A stretch of 64,000 nucleotides of DNA. Origin: Delphinus delphis. Taxonomy: Eukaryota > Chordata > Mammalia > Artiodactyla > Delphinidae. Below the pieces are notes generated by a model. The model was not told the DNA's origin. It worked only from the letters and a program-made list of their open reading frames with translations, and did no database searches. The position numbers and the translations under genes are program-made. How positions within the stretch are numbered: position 1 is the first letter of the stretch; every line of letters begins with the position of its first letter. The stretch lies in contig NC_082691.1 in NCBI RefSeq assembly GCF_949987515.2, positions 34,346,417 to 34,410,416 on the forward strand, given 5' to 3'. Below are positions 23,065 through 35,375 of the stretch, piece after piece.

Positions 23065-23290
23065 AGGTGAGGGAGTGCAGTGGTTGAGTGCCCAGACTCT
23101 GGAACCATAATGATTCGATTCAACGCTTAGCCCCACCTCTTATTTGTGGTTTGACTTTGGGAAGTTGCTTAGCTTTGCTGTGCCAGGTGCTGTCCAGTGT
23201 AAGATGGCGATAATAACGGCACCTACCCTTTACGCTTGTGAGAATCAGATTAGTTCTCATATTAAGTGCTTAGAGTAGCATCTAAATTGC
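23065..23290 (+). mobile_element. MIR SINE
   Basis: tRNA-derived ancient SINE with the motif series 'gtgcagtggttgagtgccca', 'gactctggaacc', 'tggtttgactttgggaagt', 'gataataacggcacctaccc' and 'ttaagtgcttagagtagcat'. Near full length. Confidence 0.85.
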
Positions 23291-23616
23291 CAGATCTCTT
23301 TGTCAGATTTGAAGAGGGGTTTCAAAATTAGCATAATGGAAAATTATCTAGATCTAAATATTATAATATGATCAAATAAGTTGATCAGTGATTTCAGGGA
23401 GGTCTCCCAAATTGCTCCAAATCATTTTATTCTTAAGCTAGATATTCTGATACCTAACTGGGTCTTTCCAGGTAGGTCTAAATCTCTTGATCTAAATATT
23501 GCTCTCCATGATGATTCAGATCCATTTTAATATACATTGGAGCTGTTATAAAATATCATGGATCTAGAACCTGAGGTTGCTGGGTCCTGGCAGAAAACCA
23601 GGAGGGTAATTAAAAC
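23291..23616. other. Unassigned AT-rich DNA
   Basis: Contains the 12-mer gatctaaatatt twice (23351 and 23489). No family assigned. Confidence 0.4.
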
Positions 23617-23628
23617 TTGTCAGGCACA

Positions 23629-23989
23629 GGGACTTCCCTGGTGGTGCAGTGGTTAAGAATCCACCTGCCAATACAGGGGACACGGGTTTGAGCCCAGGTC
23701 TGGGAAGATCCCACATGCCGCAGAGCAACTAAACCCGTGTGCCACAACTACTGAGCCTGCGCTCTAGAGCCCGTGAGCCACAACTACTGAGCTCATGAGC
23801 CACAACTACTGAGCCCACATGCCACAACTACTGAAGCCTGCACGCCTAGAGCCTGGGCTCTGCAACAAGAGAAGCCCATGCACTGCAACAAAGAGTAGCC
23901 CCCGCTCACCACAACTAGAGGAAGCCCACGCTCAGCAACGAAGACCCAACACAGTCAAAAATAAATAAATAAATTTATTTTAAAAAAAA
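23629..23989 (+). mobile_element. Long CHR-type SINE (about 360 bp)
   Basis: Head 'gggacttccctggtggtgca' and B-box region 'cgggtttgagccc'. The body has four 'cacaactactga' units (23743, 23779, 23801, 23823). It ends in 'caaaaataaataaataaat' and an A-rich tail. The 12-bp repeat ttgtcaggcaca flanks it (23617-23628 and 23990-24001). Confidence 0.95.
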
Positions 23990-24001
23990 TTGTCAGGCAC
24001 A

Positions 24002-24599
24002 CACAATGCTGTTCCATGCCTCCCTCCACATCCACAGCAGAGAAAAACCAGCAAGAATGCTGATCCAGAGAGTAAATGTTCTAAAAGACAAGATAAGGAT
24101 ACACAAAGTCAAAGCGGATCACCTCTGAAATGCAAGAAAGACAGGTGATTCCACCACATCAGTATGAACATGATGTAAATGTGGTGTTGTTTAAATTGGA
24201 ATTTGACTTATCAGTTGACAATAAGATGAAATGTCAAGGACCGTGCACAAGATCTCCAATAGTATACTTGAACATATGTCAAATGTATAACTTAATATTT
24301 CAAAGTCTATTAACTTGTAGACTAAAACAAATGGCTTTAAAATGGATGGCACAACAATATAGGTATCTACTACCTTCAGATTTCTGTGGCCTGTAGACTC
24401 AGTCTCCCCTCTTCAAGTTTTTTCAGATAATCAAACATTACTTTATGTTATCATTTCAAAGTGATGGCTAGGTAACCAGTACTCTTTTTATGATGTTACT
24501 CTCAGGCATGTTAACTCACTGGCTTTGCTTCAATTTCTTCTTATACATAAGGATTAATTCTTTTTAAAATAAAAAAAAACTTGGTGGTTTTCTTACATT
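24002..24599. other. Unassigned non-coding DNA
   Basis: No recognisable gene or repeat. Confidence 0.4.
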
Positions 24600-25342
24600 C
24601 ATTCATTCATAGTTGTGGTAGAAAAACATGTAACAGAAAATTTACCATCTTAAACCATATTAATGGTACATTTCAGTAGTGTTAAGTATATTTCTATTGT
24701 TATACTACCATTACCACCAACTATCCACTTAACTCTTTTCATCTTGTAAGACTGAAACTCCATACCTATTAAACAATTATCTATTTCACCAGCCCCTTGC
24801 AATCACCATTCTACTTTCTGTCTCTATGATTTTGACTAAGTATCTCATATAAGTGGAGTCATACAGTATTTATCTTTCTGTGACTGGTTTATGTTCACTT
24901 GGCATAAAGAGATACCATAATAAGTTTCTACCTCATGTCCATTAAGATCGTTACTATCAAAAACAACCAGCAGACAATAACAAATGTTGGCAAAGATACA
25001 GAGAAATTGAACTGTTGGCAAAAAATGTAAAATGGTGCAACTGCTCTGGAAAATATTATGGTGGTTCCTCAAAAAACTAAAAATAGAATTACCATATGAT
25101 CCAGCAATTTCAATTCTGGGTATATACCCAAAAGAACTGAAAGCAAGAACTTAAGCAGATATTTGTACACCTATGCTCAAAGCAGCTCTCTTTACAGTAG
25201 CTAAAACATGGAAGCAACCAAGTGTCCATCAATAGGTGAATGAATAATCAAAATGTGGTATATGCATACAATGGAATATTATTCAGCCCTAAAAGGGAAT
25301 GAAATTCTGACACATGCTGCAACATGCATGCACCTTAAGGAC
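24600..25342 (-). mobile_element. Old L1M copy with 5' inversion (twin priming)
   Basis: Two L1M pieces lie in opposite directions. 24600-24906 is antisense on the plus strand and holds the 3' UTR plus the last bases of ORF2 ('aagtggagtcatacagtatt', 'agccccttgcaatcaccatt'). 24908-25342 is sense on the plus strand and holds the upstream C-terminal part of ORF2 ('aatagaattaccatatgatc', 'ggaatattattcagccctaa'). The two pieces abut in the L1 consensus: one ends 'ccttaaggac', the other begins 'ttatgccaagtg'. On the minus strand this is an inverted 5' piece followed by a sense 3' piece, the signature of twin priming. Confidence 0.75.
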
Positions 25343-26719
25343 AAAGATTGATTTTTGCAGATTACTACCACTGCCACCTCACCCATACCTGAGGTTGTTG
25401 TGGATACCAAATGAATTGTGCACTCATGAAATACTCATACTGTACAATACACAAACGGATGGGTAACTGAAGGCAAGTACTTATTTTACCTCTAAACTTT
25501 TCACTTTCGTACAAGGAATACACAGATGTTTACATTTGCTCAGCCAAATGGTAGAAGAGTTATCCTTTTTCCCTTATCTAGCCTCATAACAAATATTCAG
25601 CTGCATTTCCTTTGTTAGAACCAATTCACAGTATATTAATGAAAACTATATTAGTAGTTTATTACATTAGTGAATACTCTGAAATAATGGATGCTTGACA
25701 GTTTCTCTTTCTTTGTGACTTATGGGTCTTTGGTTCTTTCTTATATATTTATATACTCTACAGTGTACATATAAGTTTCATTTTTAACTTCTGAATTAAA
25801 TATTATAAAGTTGCATAAGAGAAGGAACGACTGAACAGATAAACTGTTATACTAAAGTGAACATAACTTGACCCCAATCACAAAATTTAATAATGTTTTG
25901 CTATGTAGCATGTAATCATACCTAGTTTAATTTAAATCAGTGCTACTGTGAATAAATTGTAAAGATCTGGTCCCTAAAGTGATGAGATGAAGTTATATTA
26001 ATTCATTCTTTCTTTTAAAAAATTCAACCCATAAATGTATACTGAGAACTTCATGTGTTCTCTGTGTGAGTCAGCCACTGGCTCCTACTTTTATTTTTAT
26101 CCTAAGAGATATTTCCATATGTTCACTATCCTTCCCATAAAAATCCTATTTCCATTCATTTGTCCTATCATGTTCATTTGCCTTATGAAATCATTGTTTT
26201 ATCAATTTGTTCTATACATTGTCTTTTCAGAATGAAGTTCCAATGTCTTTTGGCCATTGAAATCATTCTTTCTGTGGCAAGAGATAGCAGAAGAAATAAT
26301 GCTTCTGAAATATCTCCAAAACTAAGTTCAACTAACCCCACTTAATTTCTTCCCAGGTAGAATGTTTCCTGTTTGCCAATTAACTTTGTTTGCCTTCTTT
26401 AGCAACTTAATTACTGTTCAGTGGTATAAGGTAAACAACCCAAAATGGGTGGATTTAAAAGGTACAAGGGATGTAGAAAATTACTTAAATTTGCTTATTT
26501 GCTGTCAGTCCCTTCCCAGAGGTTTGCTTTCCATCTCTCTGCCTCTCTTGTCATTTTTTCTCTTGGTGATTCAGACTCTCCTAAACTTCAAGGGAAACTC
26601 CCATATGGATAATGTTCCATTTGATTTTTGTCTGTGCTAAGGGTCCCCCATGATGCAAATACTCAGGAATTGCCTTAACTTATAAATTGGATGTTTTTTG
26701 AAAATGAGTGGGAAAATTA
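25343..26719. other. Repeat-poor AT-rich DNA
   Basis: No repeat or gene recognised. A splice-acceptor-like 'ttaatttcttcccaggtag' near 26342 is isolated and unsupported. Confidence 0.4.
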
Positions 26720-27260
26720 ACTAAATATTCTTTGTGTTATTTTATTTTACTTTTTTCCTTATCATACAATTAATACACATTCATTGTAGAAAATACAAAT
26801 AAAGAAAGATAAGGCTTCAAAATCGTCCACAAATCTTAACCTTACACCCAGAAATAATCACTAACAACAGTGTATGTGATTCTGGTCTTTTTATGTATCA
26901 TGTTTATATATTTTTAAATATGTCTATGTTTGCATATATCTATATTTATGTCTTCAATGAGATAGTAATGTGAAGCTATTTTGCATCCTTTAAGTAAATA
27001 CTTTTTCACCAACTTCTTTTCCATTTGATAGATACTTCCTTTCATTTTGTATTATGGAAGGATTATAGTTAACCAAACTCCTATTACTGGTCTTTCAGAT
27101 TATATTCAAATCTTTGGTATTATAAACTATTAACATTGTAGACGAAGTTTTGTCCATAATCTTATTTCCCTAGTGTACTTTTCTAGAAAGTAAAAATATT
27201 TGGTGAAACAAATTGTTGGTAATTTTTTCAGGGTACTCTCTACCTTTTTTTCCAGAATAA
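26720..27260. mobile_element. Possible ancient LINE-derived sequence
   Basis: Phrases such as 'acacattcattgtagaaaat' and 'cacccagaaataatcactaa' resemble a common old mammalian LINE 3' sequence. Family and strand are uncertain. Confidence 0.35.
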
Positions 27261-28854
27261 CTGAAGGTTGAGAAACGGATCCACTGAGTATCTATTTAAG
27301 TATTTTGTATTTCTGTGAAGGCAGAGTGAACTCCATTGAGAACATCTGGACTCCCCGTTTTCTTCCCACTTGGGGCAACTCTGACTTTCTTAGGAGATCA
27401 TAATGGTGAAGCAAGCAACAAGTGCCTAGAAATATAGACTGAACTACATAAAACTGCTACTTTCGTAGCTCAGAAATGGTTGAAAGTTGACAACTTCATG
27501 TTGTTTAAAGTTAAGTCACTTTATCCAGTAGTGAAATAGCATTTTTTCTGGCCCTCCTCACTTAGAGCATTTTGCTATTCTGATGTGTTTTGGTGCCCTG
27601 AGCAATTTTTATTTTGAGGCTTGTGATAGAAAACATTGTCGTATCAAAAGTAGTTAACTGGCTTCAGTACAGTATATGCATTAAGTCAAATAAAATATCC
27701 CCCCAAACTTAAGTAGGTTCTAAGTATGTCCGTAACAGCTCTAAATTGTATTGAAGGAGAGTAATAAGAATGCTCAAACGTAGTTTAAAGATGTGCATGT
27801 TAGTTGAGAGGATGTTCTGATTTCATTTTAAGTAAGAAACTATTTCAAAGCATCTGTGTATTCTGAGCCACCTAAATAGATAAATGCCAGCAGTTATACC
27901 CTTGACTCAGAATTTACAATTATGGAAGTTCTACATTGGCATGCTGTGCGGGCCACCTTAAAGGTACTGTAACGTATGCCTGTGAAGGAAAATATAGAAC
28001 TTTCATGCATCAAATGAGCAAGGCTTGACAGGCAGTTCCATTTTGATATGGGTCATGCTGCTGATAACTACTGCACTTTTTAAAGGTTACATTTTAAAGG
28101 TTACATTAATGCTGAAGTTGTGCATGAAGATGAGTACCCTGTGTAACCATAAGCTTTATATTTCACTCATCTTCTGTCATCTCAAAAATATAGTTAGTGA
28201 TACAAGTGGGACATAACATTTTGAAAAGCTCACTTGGCATGATAAGAACTTACCCAACCAAAGCACTGTTTTTTTCTGAGTAGTAATTCCATTAAGGGGA
28301 AAAAAAATCCACATGACCTTATTTCTTTCCTATCTTCTTTCAATCATACCACAATATTATGAAACAAATTGCTACTAACAGTGAGGCTGTCATATTCAGG
28401 AATGAAATGGGTGAGCCTATAAAGGCAAGTGATTGGCACAGTGCAAGTTTCTTTTTATCAATTATACCACTCAACAAAATACCAATGTTTTAAAGGGCTC
28501 TACAAAGTCATGAACTAAGATGCAACCCATTCATCCGTTGAATACTAGGATGTCCTCATGGAGATTCTTCCTAGAGCTTACCAATAAACACATCAGAAAT
28601 TCAATAACTATAGATCATAATTCCTGCCTGCAAATAGCTAGGTTATGTCCATGAATTTCATGAGGGGCTGGTATTCTTATCTATAAAATAGAGATATCAA
28701 TGTCCAATTTCACAACAAAAATACGTATCAATATTATTAAAATCAACCTGATAAGGCATGAACCCTAGTTTTAAAATCTGTATCTGTTTACAATTTCAGA
28801 ATCTTCATAAATATCCCCCACCAAACACTTGTCACTTCGATACATTTTAAAAAG
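27261..28854. other. Repeat-poor non-coding DNA
   Basis: Nothing named. A small tandem duplication of 'tttaaaggttacat' lies at 28078-28106. Confidence 0.4.
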
Positions 28855-28990
28855 TGACTTATTTGTTCAGTAAATATGTATTGAGCACCTGTTTTATACT
28901 AGGTACTGTGCTAGATGTTGAAGATAAAGCAGGGAACTGGACAGAAAGAGCCTCGTTTTGTTGTGTTTTCATTCTCTGAGAGTAAAACAT
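28855..28990 (-). mobile_element. L2 3'-end fragment, reversed
   Basis: Reversed L2 terminus: 'cagtaaatatgtattgagca', 'actaggtactgtgctagatg', then 'aagataaagcagggaactgg'. Confidence 0.6.
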
Positions 28991-29581
28991 TGAACTGAAT
29001 GAAAAACAGAGAGAAAGACATTGCATCTTTGGTTTCATTTCTGATCACTATTGCTCACCAGTAGTCCCCAGAGCAAAGTCTAAGATTGGGTTATTGAGTA
29101 GAGTGGTTTTCAAACTCTGTTCACTGGAGTCCTATGGGTCTATGGATGGGAATTAGGAGGAGGAGTTCAGAGTGATGAGCAGGGTATGTAAGACCCCCAA
29201 CCATCCCCCTAAGATTCCACCACAGCAGTCCCACTTTTAACAGTTTTATATACTATAAAATTTTATTTGGGAGATGAAGCATTCTGTTATTTGTTATTAA
29301 AAGGCAAAAACTCTCTGGATTAACAAATCTTTCCAGATATGACTGAGATATTGAGAAAGAATAATAAATAGATTTGTTTAAGGTGTTAAAATAGTAGCAC
29401 ACCAAGGGTTCAAACACAGGTCTCCCAAATTAGTCGAGGGCTCTTTGTACTTTGCTACTGAATTGCTCAGGCATACACTCAGTCACCAGTTGGGTAACTT
29501 GCAATTTTTAACTTTTGAAAATTACAATCTTAGAGCTAGAAAAATGTTAAGAATTATCTACTGCAACCCCTCATGCTATAT
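28991..29581. other. Unassigned non-coding DNA
   Basis: A 'gtggttttcaaactctgttc' phrase at 29103 suggests the end of an old hAT element, but the rest is not recognisable. Confidence 0.35.
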
Positions 29582-29657
29582 AAGAGTTTCTCAAATTGTG
29601 GCTTGTGATCCATTAGTTGGACAACAGATTGAATTAGTAGTGGATAGGAACCAACAT

Positions 29658-29883
29658 TTTTTTTCTTTTATTTCTTTTTTCTTTTTTTTTTGCTTTACGT
29701 GGGCCTCTCACTGTTGTGGCCTCTCCTGTTGTGGAGCACAGGCTCGGGACACGCAGGCTCAGCGGCCATGGCTCACGGGTTCAGCCGCTCCGCGGCATGT
29801 GGGATCCTCCCAGACCGGGGCATGAACCCACATCCCCTGCATCAGCAGGCGGACTCTCAACCACTGCGCCACAAGGGAAGCCC
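29658..29883 (-). mobile_element. Short CHR-type SINE, reversed
   Basis: T-rich tail complement 29658-29691, body 29692-29883 ('acgtgggcctctcactgttg' to 'ccacaagggaagccc'). No convincing target-site duplication because both flanks are T-rich. The start of the tail is therefore approximate. Confidence 0.9.
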
Positions 29884-29977
29884 TATTTTTTCAATGGAAG
29901 AGAAAAAACCAGAAAATATCAGAATGCATACCATGTGGGATAAAGGTAAGAGTTATTTCATGAAATTTGTGTAAAAT

Positions 29978-30052
29978 ATACATGTATACATAAAATACAT
30001 ATAGGTACATATGTATGTGTGCATATATATATATGCATACATATATACAAGA
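29978..30052. repeat. TA/CA-rich simple repeat
   Basis: Alternating 'acatgtatacat', 'gtatgtgtgcatatatatat' and 'gcatacatatata' with partial self-complementarity. Confidence 0.7.
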
Positions 30053-30385
30053 TCATGAATAAAATGTATTTCTTACGGAGGGTCATGATCAAAAACACTC
30101 AAACACCATTGATATATACGAATCCCTTTACCCTTATTCAAAGATGAAGACTGCAGTAACAGAGCCACGGAGCTCTCATCCCTTCCCTAGGTAACCATTT
30201 GTAGTTCTACTAGATCAAGACAGTTATATAGCATTATCCCTTGATCACGTTATATTTTTGTCCATTAACCATTCCTCATTTTTTTAACAGCTGCCCTGTG
30301 ATAATTTCTAGACCTTCCTCCATCGTGTATGTTGTTAGTGGCTTTGTTAGAATGAGACGTCCTTAAATTTTAAATAAACCTCCTA

Positions 30386-33300
30386 GGAGCACCTCAGTAC
30401 ATAAGGCAAATGCTAACAGTTATAAAAGAGGAAATCGACAGTGACACAATAATAGTGGAGGACTTTAACACCTCACTTACAACAATGGACAGATCATCCA
30501 GACAGAAAATTAATAAGAAAACACAAGCTTTAAATGACACAATAGACCAGGTAGATTTAATTGATATTTATAGGACATTCCATCTGAAAACAACAGATTA
30601 CACTTTCTTCTCAAGTGCACACGGAACATTCTCCAGGATAGATCACATCTTGGGTCACAAATCAAGCTTCGGTAAATTTAAGAAAATTGAAATCATATCA
30701 AGCATCTATTCTGACCACAATGCTATGAGATTAGAAATAAATTACAGGGAAAAAAACATAAAAAACACAAACACATGGACTCTAAACAATACGTTACTAA
30801 ATAACCAAGAGATCACTGAAGAAATCAAAAAATACCTAGAAACAAATGACAATGAAACACAACAACCCAAAACCTATGGGATGCAGCAAAAGCAGTTCTA
30901 AGAGGGAAGTTTACAGCAATACAAGCCTACCTCAAGAAACAAGAAAAATCTCAAATAACCTTATGCTTAAAGGAAGTAGAGAAAGAAGAACAAATAAATC
31001 CAAAGTTAGTACAAGGAAAGAAATCATAAAGATGAGAGCAGAAATAAATGAAATAGAAACAAAGAAAACAACAATAAAGATCAATAAAACTAAAAGCTGT
31101 TTCTTTGAGAAGACAAACAAAATTGATAAACCTTTAGCCAGACTCATCAAGAAAAAGAGGGAGAGGACTCAAATCAATAAAATTAGAAGTGAAAAAGTAG
31201 AAGTTACAATGGACAGCGCAGAAATACAAAGCATCATGAGAGACTACTATGAGCAACTCTATGCCAATAAAAGGGACAACCTGGAAGAAATGGACAAATT
31301 CTTAGAAAGGTATAACATTCCAAGACTGAACCAGGAAGAAATAGAAAATATGAACAGACCAATCACAAGTAATAAAATTGAAACTGTGATTTAAAATCCT
31401 CCAACAAACAAAAGTCCAGGACCAGATGGCTTCACAGGTGAATTCTATCAAACATTTAGAGAAGAGCTAACACCCATCCTTCTCAAACTCTTCCAAAACC
31501 TTTCAGAGGAAGGAACACTCCCAAACTCATTCTACAAGGCCGCCATCACCCTGATACCAAAACCAGGCAAAGATACTACAGAAAAAGAAAATTACAGACC
31601 AATATCACTGATGAATATAGATGCAAAACTCCTCAACAAAATAGGAGCAAACAGAATCCAACAACATATTAAAAGGATCAGGGACTTCCCTGGTGGCACA
31701 GTGGTGAAGAATCCACCTGCCAGTGCAGGAGACACAGGTTCAAGCCCTGGTCCGGGAAGATCCCACATGCCGCGGAGCAACTAAGCTCGTGCACCACAAC
31801 TACTGAGCCTGTGCTCTAGAGCCCAGGAGACACAACTACTGAGCCTGCGTGCCACCACTACTGAAGCCCACGTGCACCTATTGAAGCCTGTGCTTCACAA
31901 CAAGAGAAGCCACCGCAATGAGAAGCCCACACAACGCAATGAAGAGTACCCCCGCTCGCTGCAACTAGAGAAAGCCCACGCACAGCAATGAAGATCCAAT
32001 GCAGCCAAAAATAAATACATTAAAAAAAAAGGATCATACACCATGATCAAGTGGGATTTATGCCAGGGATGCAAGGATTCTTCAATGAAAGCTAACCAAT
32101 CAATGTGATACACCATATTAACAAACTGAAGAATAAAAACCATATGATCATCTCATTAGATGCAGGAAAAGCTTTTGACAAAATTCACCACAAATTTATG
32201 ATAAAAACACCCCAGAAAGTTGGCATAGAGGGAACTTTCCTCAACATAATAAAGGCCATATAACTACAAACCCACAGTAAACATCATTCTCAATGGTGAA
32301 AAACTTAAAGCATTTCCTTAAAGACCAGGAATAAGACAAGGATGTCCACTCTCACCACTATTATTCAACATAGTTTTGGAAGTCCTAGCCACAGCAATCA
32401 GAGAAGAAAAAGAAATAAAAGGAATACAAATTGGAAAAGAAGTAAAATTGTCACTGTTTGTAGATGGCATAATACTATACATAGAAAATCCTAAAGAGGC
32501 CACCAGAAAACTACTACAGTTAATCAATGAATTTGGTAAAGTTGCAGGATACAAAATTAATGCACAGAAATCTCTTGCATTCCTACACACTTACAATGAA
32601 AGATCAGAAAAAGAAATTAAGGAAACAATCCCATTCACCACTGCAACAAAAAGAATAAAATACCTAGGAATAAACCTACCTAAGGAGGTTAAATACCTGT
32701 AGTCAGAAAACTATAAGACACTGATGAAAGAAATCAAAGATGATACAAACAGATGGAGAGGTATACCATGTGCTTGACTGGAAGAATAAATATTGTGAAA
32801 ATGACTATACTACCCAAAGCAATGTACAGATTCAATTCAATCCCTGTCAAATTACCAATGGCATGTTTCACAGAACTAGAACAAAAAAATCTTAAAATCT
32901 GTGTGGGGACACAAAAGACCCCGAATTGCCAAAGCAATCTTGACGGAAAAAAACGGAGCTGGAGGAATTAGATTCCCTGACTTCAGACTATACTACAAAG
33001 CTACAGTAATCAAGACAGTATGGTACTGGCACAAAAACAGAAATATAGATCAATGGAATAGGATACAAAGCCTGAGGAAAACATAGGAAGAACACTCTTT
33101 GACATAAATCACAGCAAGATCTTTTTTGACCCACTTCTTAGAGTAATGGAAATAAAAACAAATGGGACCTAATGAAACGTAAAAGCTTTTGCACAACAAA
33201 GGAAATTATAAACAAGACAAAAAGACAACCCTCAGAATGGGAGAAAATATTTGCAAACAAATCAACAGACAAAGGATTAATCTCCAAAATACATAAACAG

Positions 33301-33954
33301 TTCATGCAGCTCAATATTAAAAAAACAAACAACCCAATCAAAAAACGGCCAGAAGATTTAAACAGACATTTCTCCAAAGAACACATACAGATGGCCAAAA
33401 GGCACATGAAAAGCTGCTCAACGTCACTAGTTATTAAAAAACTGAAAATCAAAACTACAATGAAGTATCACCTCACACCAGTTAGAATGGGCATCATCAG
33501 AAAATCTACAAACAACAAATGCTAGAGAGGGTTTGGAGAAAAGGAAACCCTCTTGCACTGTTGGTGGGAATGTAAATTGATACAGCCACTATGGAGAACA
33601 GTATGGAGATTCCTTAAAAAACTAAAAATAGAATTACCATATGACTCAGCAATCCCACCACTGTGCACATATCCAGAGAAAACCATAATTCAAAAAGACA
33701 CATGCACCCCAGTGTTCATTGCAGCACTATTTACAATAGCCAAGTGTCATGGAAACAACCTAAATGCTCATCGACAGACAAATGGATAAAGAAGATGTGG
33801 TACATATATACAATGGAATATTACTCAGTCATAAAAAGGAACGAAATTGGGTCATTTGTGAGACGTCGATGGATCTAGAGACTGCCATACAGAGTGAAGT
33901 AAGTCAGAAGAGAAAAACAAATATCGTATATTAACGCATATATGTGGAATCTAG
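30386..33954 (+). pseudogene. L1 ORF2, copy B, truncated and disrupted
   Basis: It begins in the endonuclease at 'APQYIRQMLTVIKEEIDS' (starting near 30391), so about the first 90 residues are missing. 'FSRIDHILGHKSS' and 'SDHNAMR' are kept. Stops and frameshifts follow around 30900 and 31394, then the SINE at 31681-32026. Reverse transcriptase motif A region is near 32150 ('[12 protein letters not shown]'). Motif C at about 32455 reads 'FVDGII' instead of FADD, so a catalytic aspartate is lost. The C-terminal part keeps '[19 protein letters not shown]' (33555-33611). The frame ends at the family stop, TAG at 33952-33954 after 'GI'. It cannot encode an active enzyme. Confidence 0.9.
31681..32026 (+). 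mobile_element. Long CHR-type SINE nested in L1 copy B
   Basis: Head 'gggacttccctggtggcaca', body with 'cacaactactgagcctg' units, tail 'ccaaaaataaatacattaaa'. The 10-bp repeat aaaaggatca flanks it (31671-31680 and 32027-32036). ORF2 resumes without loss after it. Confidence 0.94.
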
Positions 33955-34082
33955 AAAAATGGTACAGATGAACTGGTTTGCAAAATAGAAATAGAGACAC
34001 AGGAAAAAAAAGAAAGAAAACTATATTAAGTATAAAGATATATACATATATATATGAAAAAAATAAAAAAATAAACCTCCTA

Positions 34083-35239
34083 TTACATAATGAAAATAAG
34101 GAGCTTCTTGTTTAAAAATTACTAAGAACTTCAGAACAGTGACTACAGAACATTAAGCCGAGCATGGACAGCTTTTAAGCATAGGGCCCTGTGCTACCAC
34201 ACAGCCTGTATGCCCAGGAAGCCAGCCCTGCCTCAAGGTACAGCCTGCTTATTACAAGGTATCCCTGGGTCTTTCAGGGATCACACCTCTATTACTGCAG
34301 CTGTGACCACAAGAGTTTGTTATTTCCAGAGCGAGCAGCAACTGCAAAGGTTCCTGGCCTGCAGAAACTCCATCTAGTCTCTGAACACACCAGGAAGAAC
34401 TCTGCCTGTTTTGTGCATTCTCTTTTGCCCTGGACACACCACCCCCTTGCATCTCTGCTCCTCAGGCATGGAGGTCTTTGATGTGAAATTTCATGCTCAA
34501 TCTCATGGTAGCCAGACCCATGAGTTATGTGGTGCTCAGGGTTCCAGAGACAGCAGTGTTCAGCATGCCTGGCTACCGAGTTTGTTTCAAAAATGCTCTG
34601 TTCAAACAGTGAGCTGCTCATTAAAATGCTGTGAGTTGGTAAGATATCCCTAAAATAGATATTTAAAAAAATCTCAGCAAGTCTGTGAAAACCCAACACT
34701 TATGATATTACTTAGAGTGCTGAAAAAGTCTATCTCACATTTATAAATAAGCCAAAATAAGATAATTTCATCGTAAAATGCTGGAAGCATTCAGGGCTTT
34801 ATCTTAGAAGGATATCCTAAGTAAGAAAGTCTCAATCTTTTATTTTAGAAACATTAATCTAAATTGCAAATACTTTAAAACACAGGCCAGTTAAAATTTT
34901 AGATTAAATATTCATTGAATGTCAAAATGAAGTTTAGGAATCAAGTCAAGTTAACTATATTCTTAAACAAATTATTATCATGAAATCTGCCTTATATCTA
35001 TTAAAATGATAAGTAGAAATAAATATTGGCATGTGAAATTTAATGTGTTAAATGTACTGGCACACTTTTTATAATGAACCATCCTAGGTAAAGCAAGTCT
35101 CCATTTAATGCAAAATTTTATTCTTCGGTCTGCAACTTTCTGCTTTTTCCACTCCCATTTAAACATACATGGTTCTCAAACTGACTTATTTAATTAAAAG
35201 AAAATTCTTTCTTCCAGATAGCACTGCATGCTAAAAGAA
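34083..35239. other. Unassigned non-coding DNA
   Basis: 34140-34650 is GC-richer than its surroundings and has several short open frames on both strands, none with a recognised domain. The rest is AT-rich. No named repeat. Confidence 0.4.
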
Positions 35240-35375
35240 GTGCCTTTGTAGCTGACTCCAAAGCATGTCACCAGAATACAAGGCTCTTAGAGAGGAGCTG
35301 TGACTCTCACTATGTGCCCCTACAGCGTTGGACTCATAAAAAGTACTCAGCAAATGTTCACTGAATGACTGAATG
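35240..35375 (+). mobile_element. L2-like 3'-end fragment
   Basis: Ends with 'agtactcagcaaatgttcac' then 'tgaatgactgaatgg', the usual L2 terminus. The upstream part ('aggctcttagagaggagctg') fits the 'gctccttgagggcaggga' region weakly. Confidence 0.5.

Larger units (their letters stand above)
29582..30112. mobile_element. Possible hAT-type DNA transposon relic split by a SINE
   Basis: The left end 'agagtttctcaaattgtggc' and right part 'gggtcatgatcaaaaacact' followed by 'caaacaccattga' look like opposed ends of a hAT element. Between them are a SINE (29658-29883) and an AT-rich TA/CA tract (29978-30050). The family is not identified. Confidence 0.35.
30386..34068 (+). mobile_element. 5'-truncated L1 (copy B) with nested SINE and early 3' end
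   Basis: It starts inside the endonuclease region of ORF2 and ends about 115 bp after the ORF2 stop, in an A-rich tail. The 14-bp repeat aaataaacctccta flanks it exactly (30372-30385 and 34069-34082). Unlike copies A and C, it lacks the roughly 350-bp 3' UTR. The tail begins right after 'aaatagagacacagg'. A long SINE sits inside (31681-32026). Confidence 0.93.

Noticed and set aside
31895..32143. Minus-strand 82-codon frame with 'LDLHCCAWAFSSCSERGYSS'
   Set aside because: It is the antisense of the long SINE nested in L1 copy B, continuing into ORF2.
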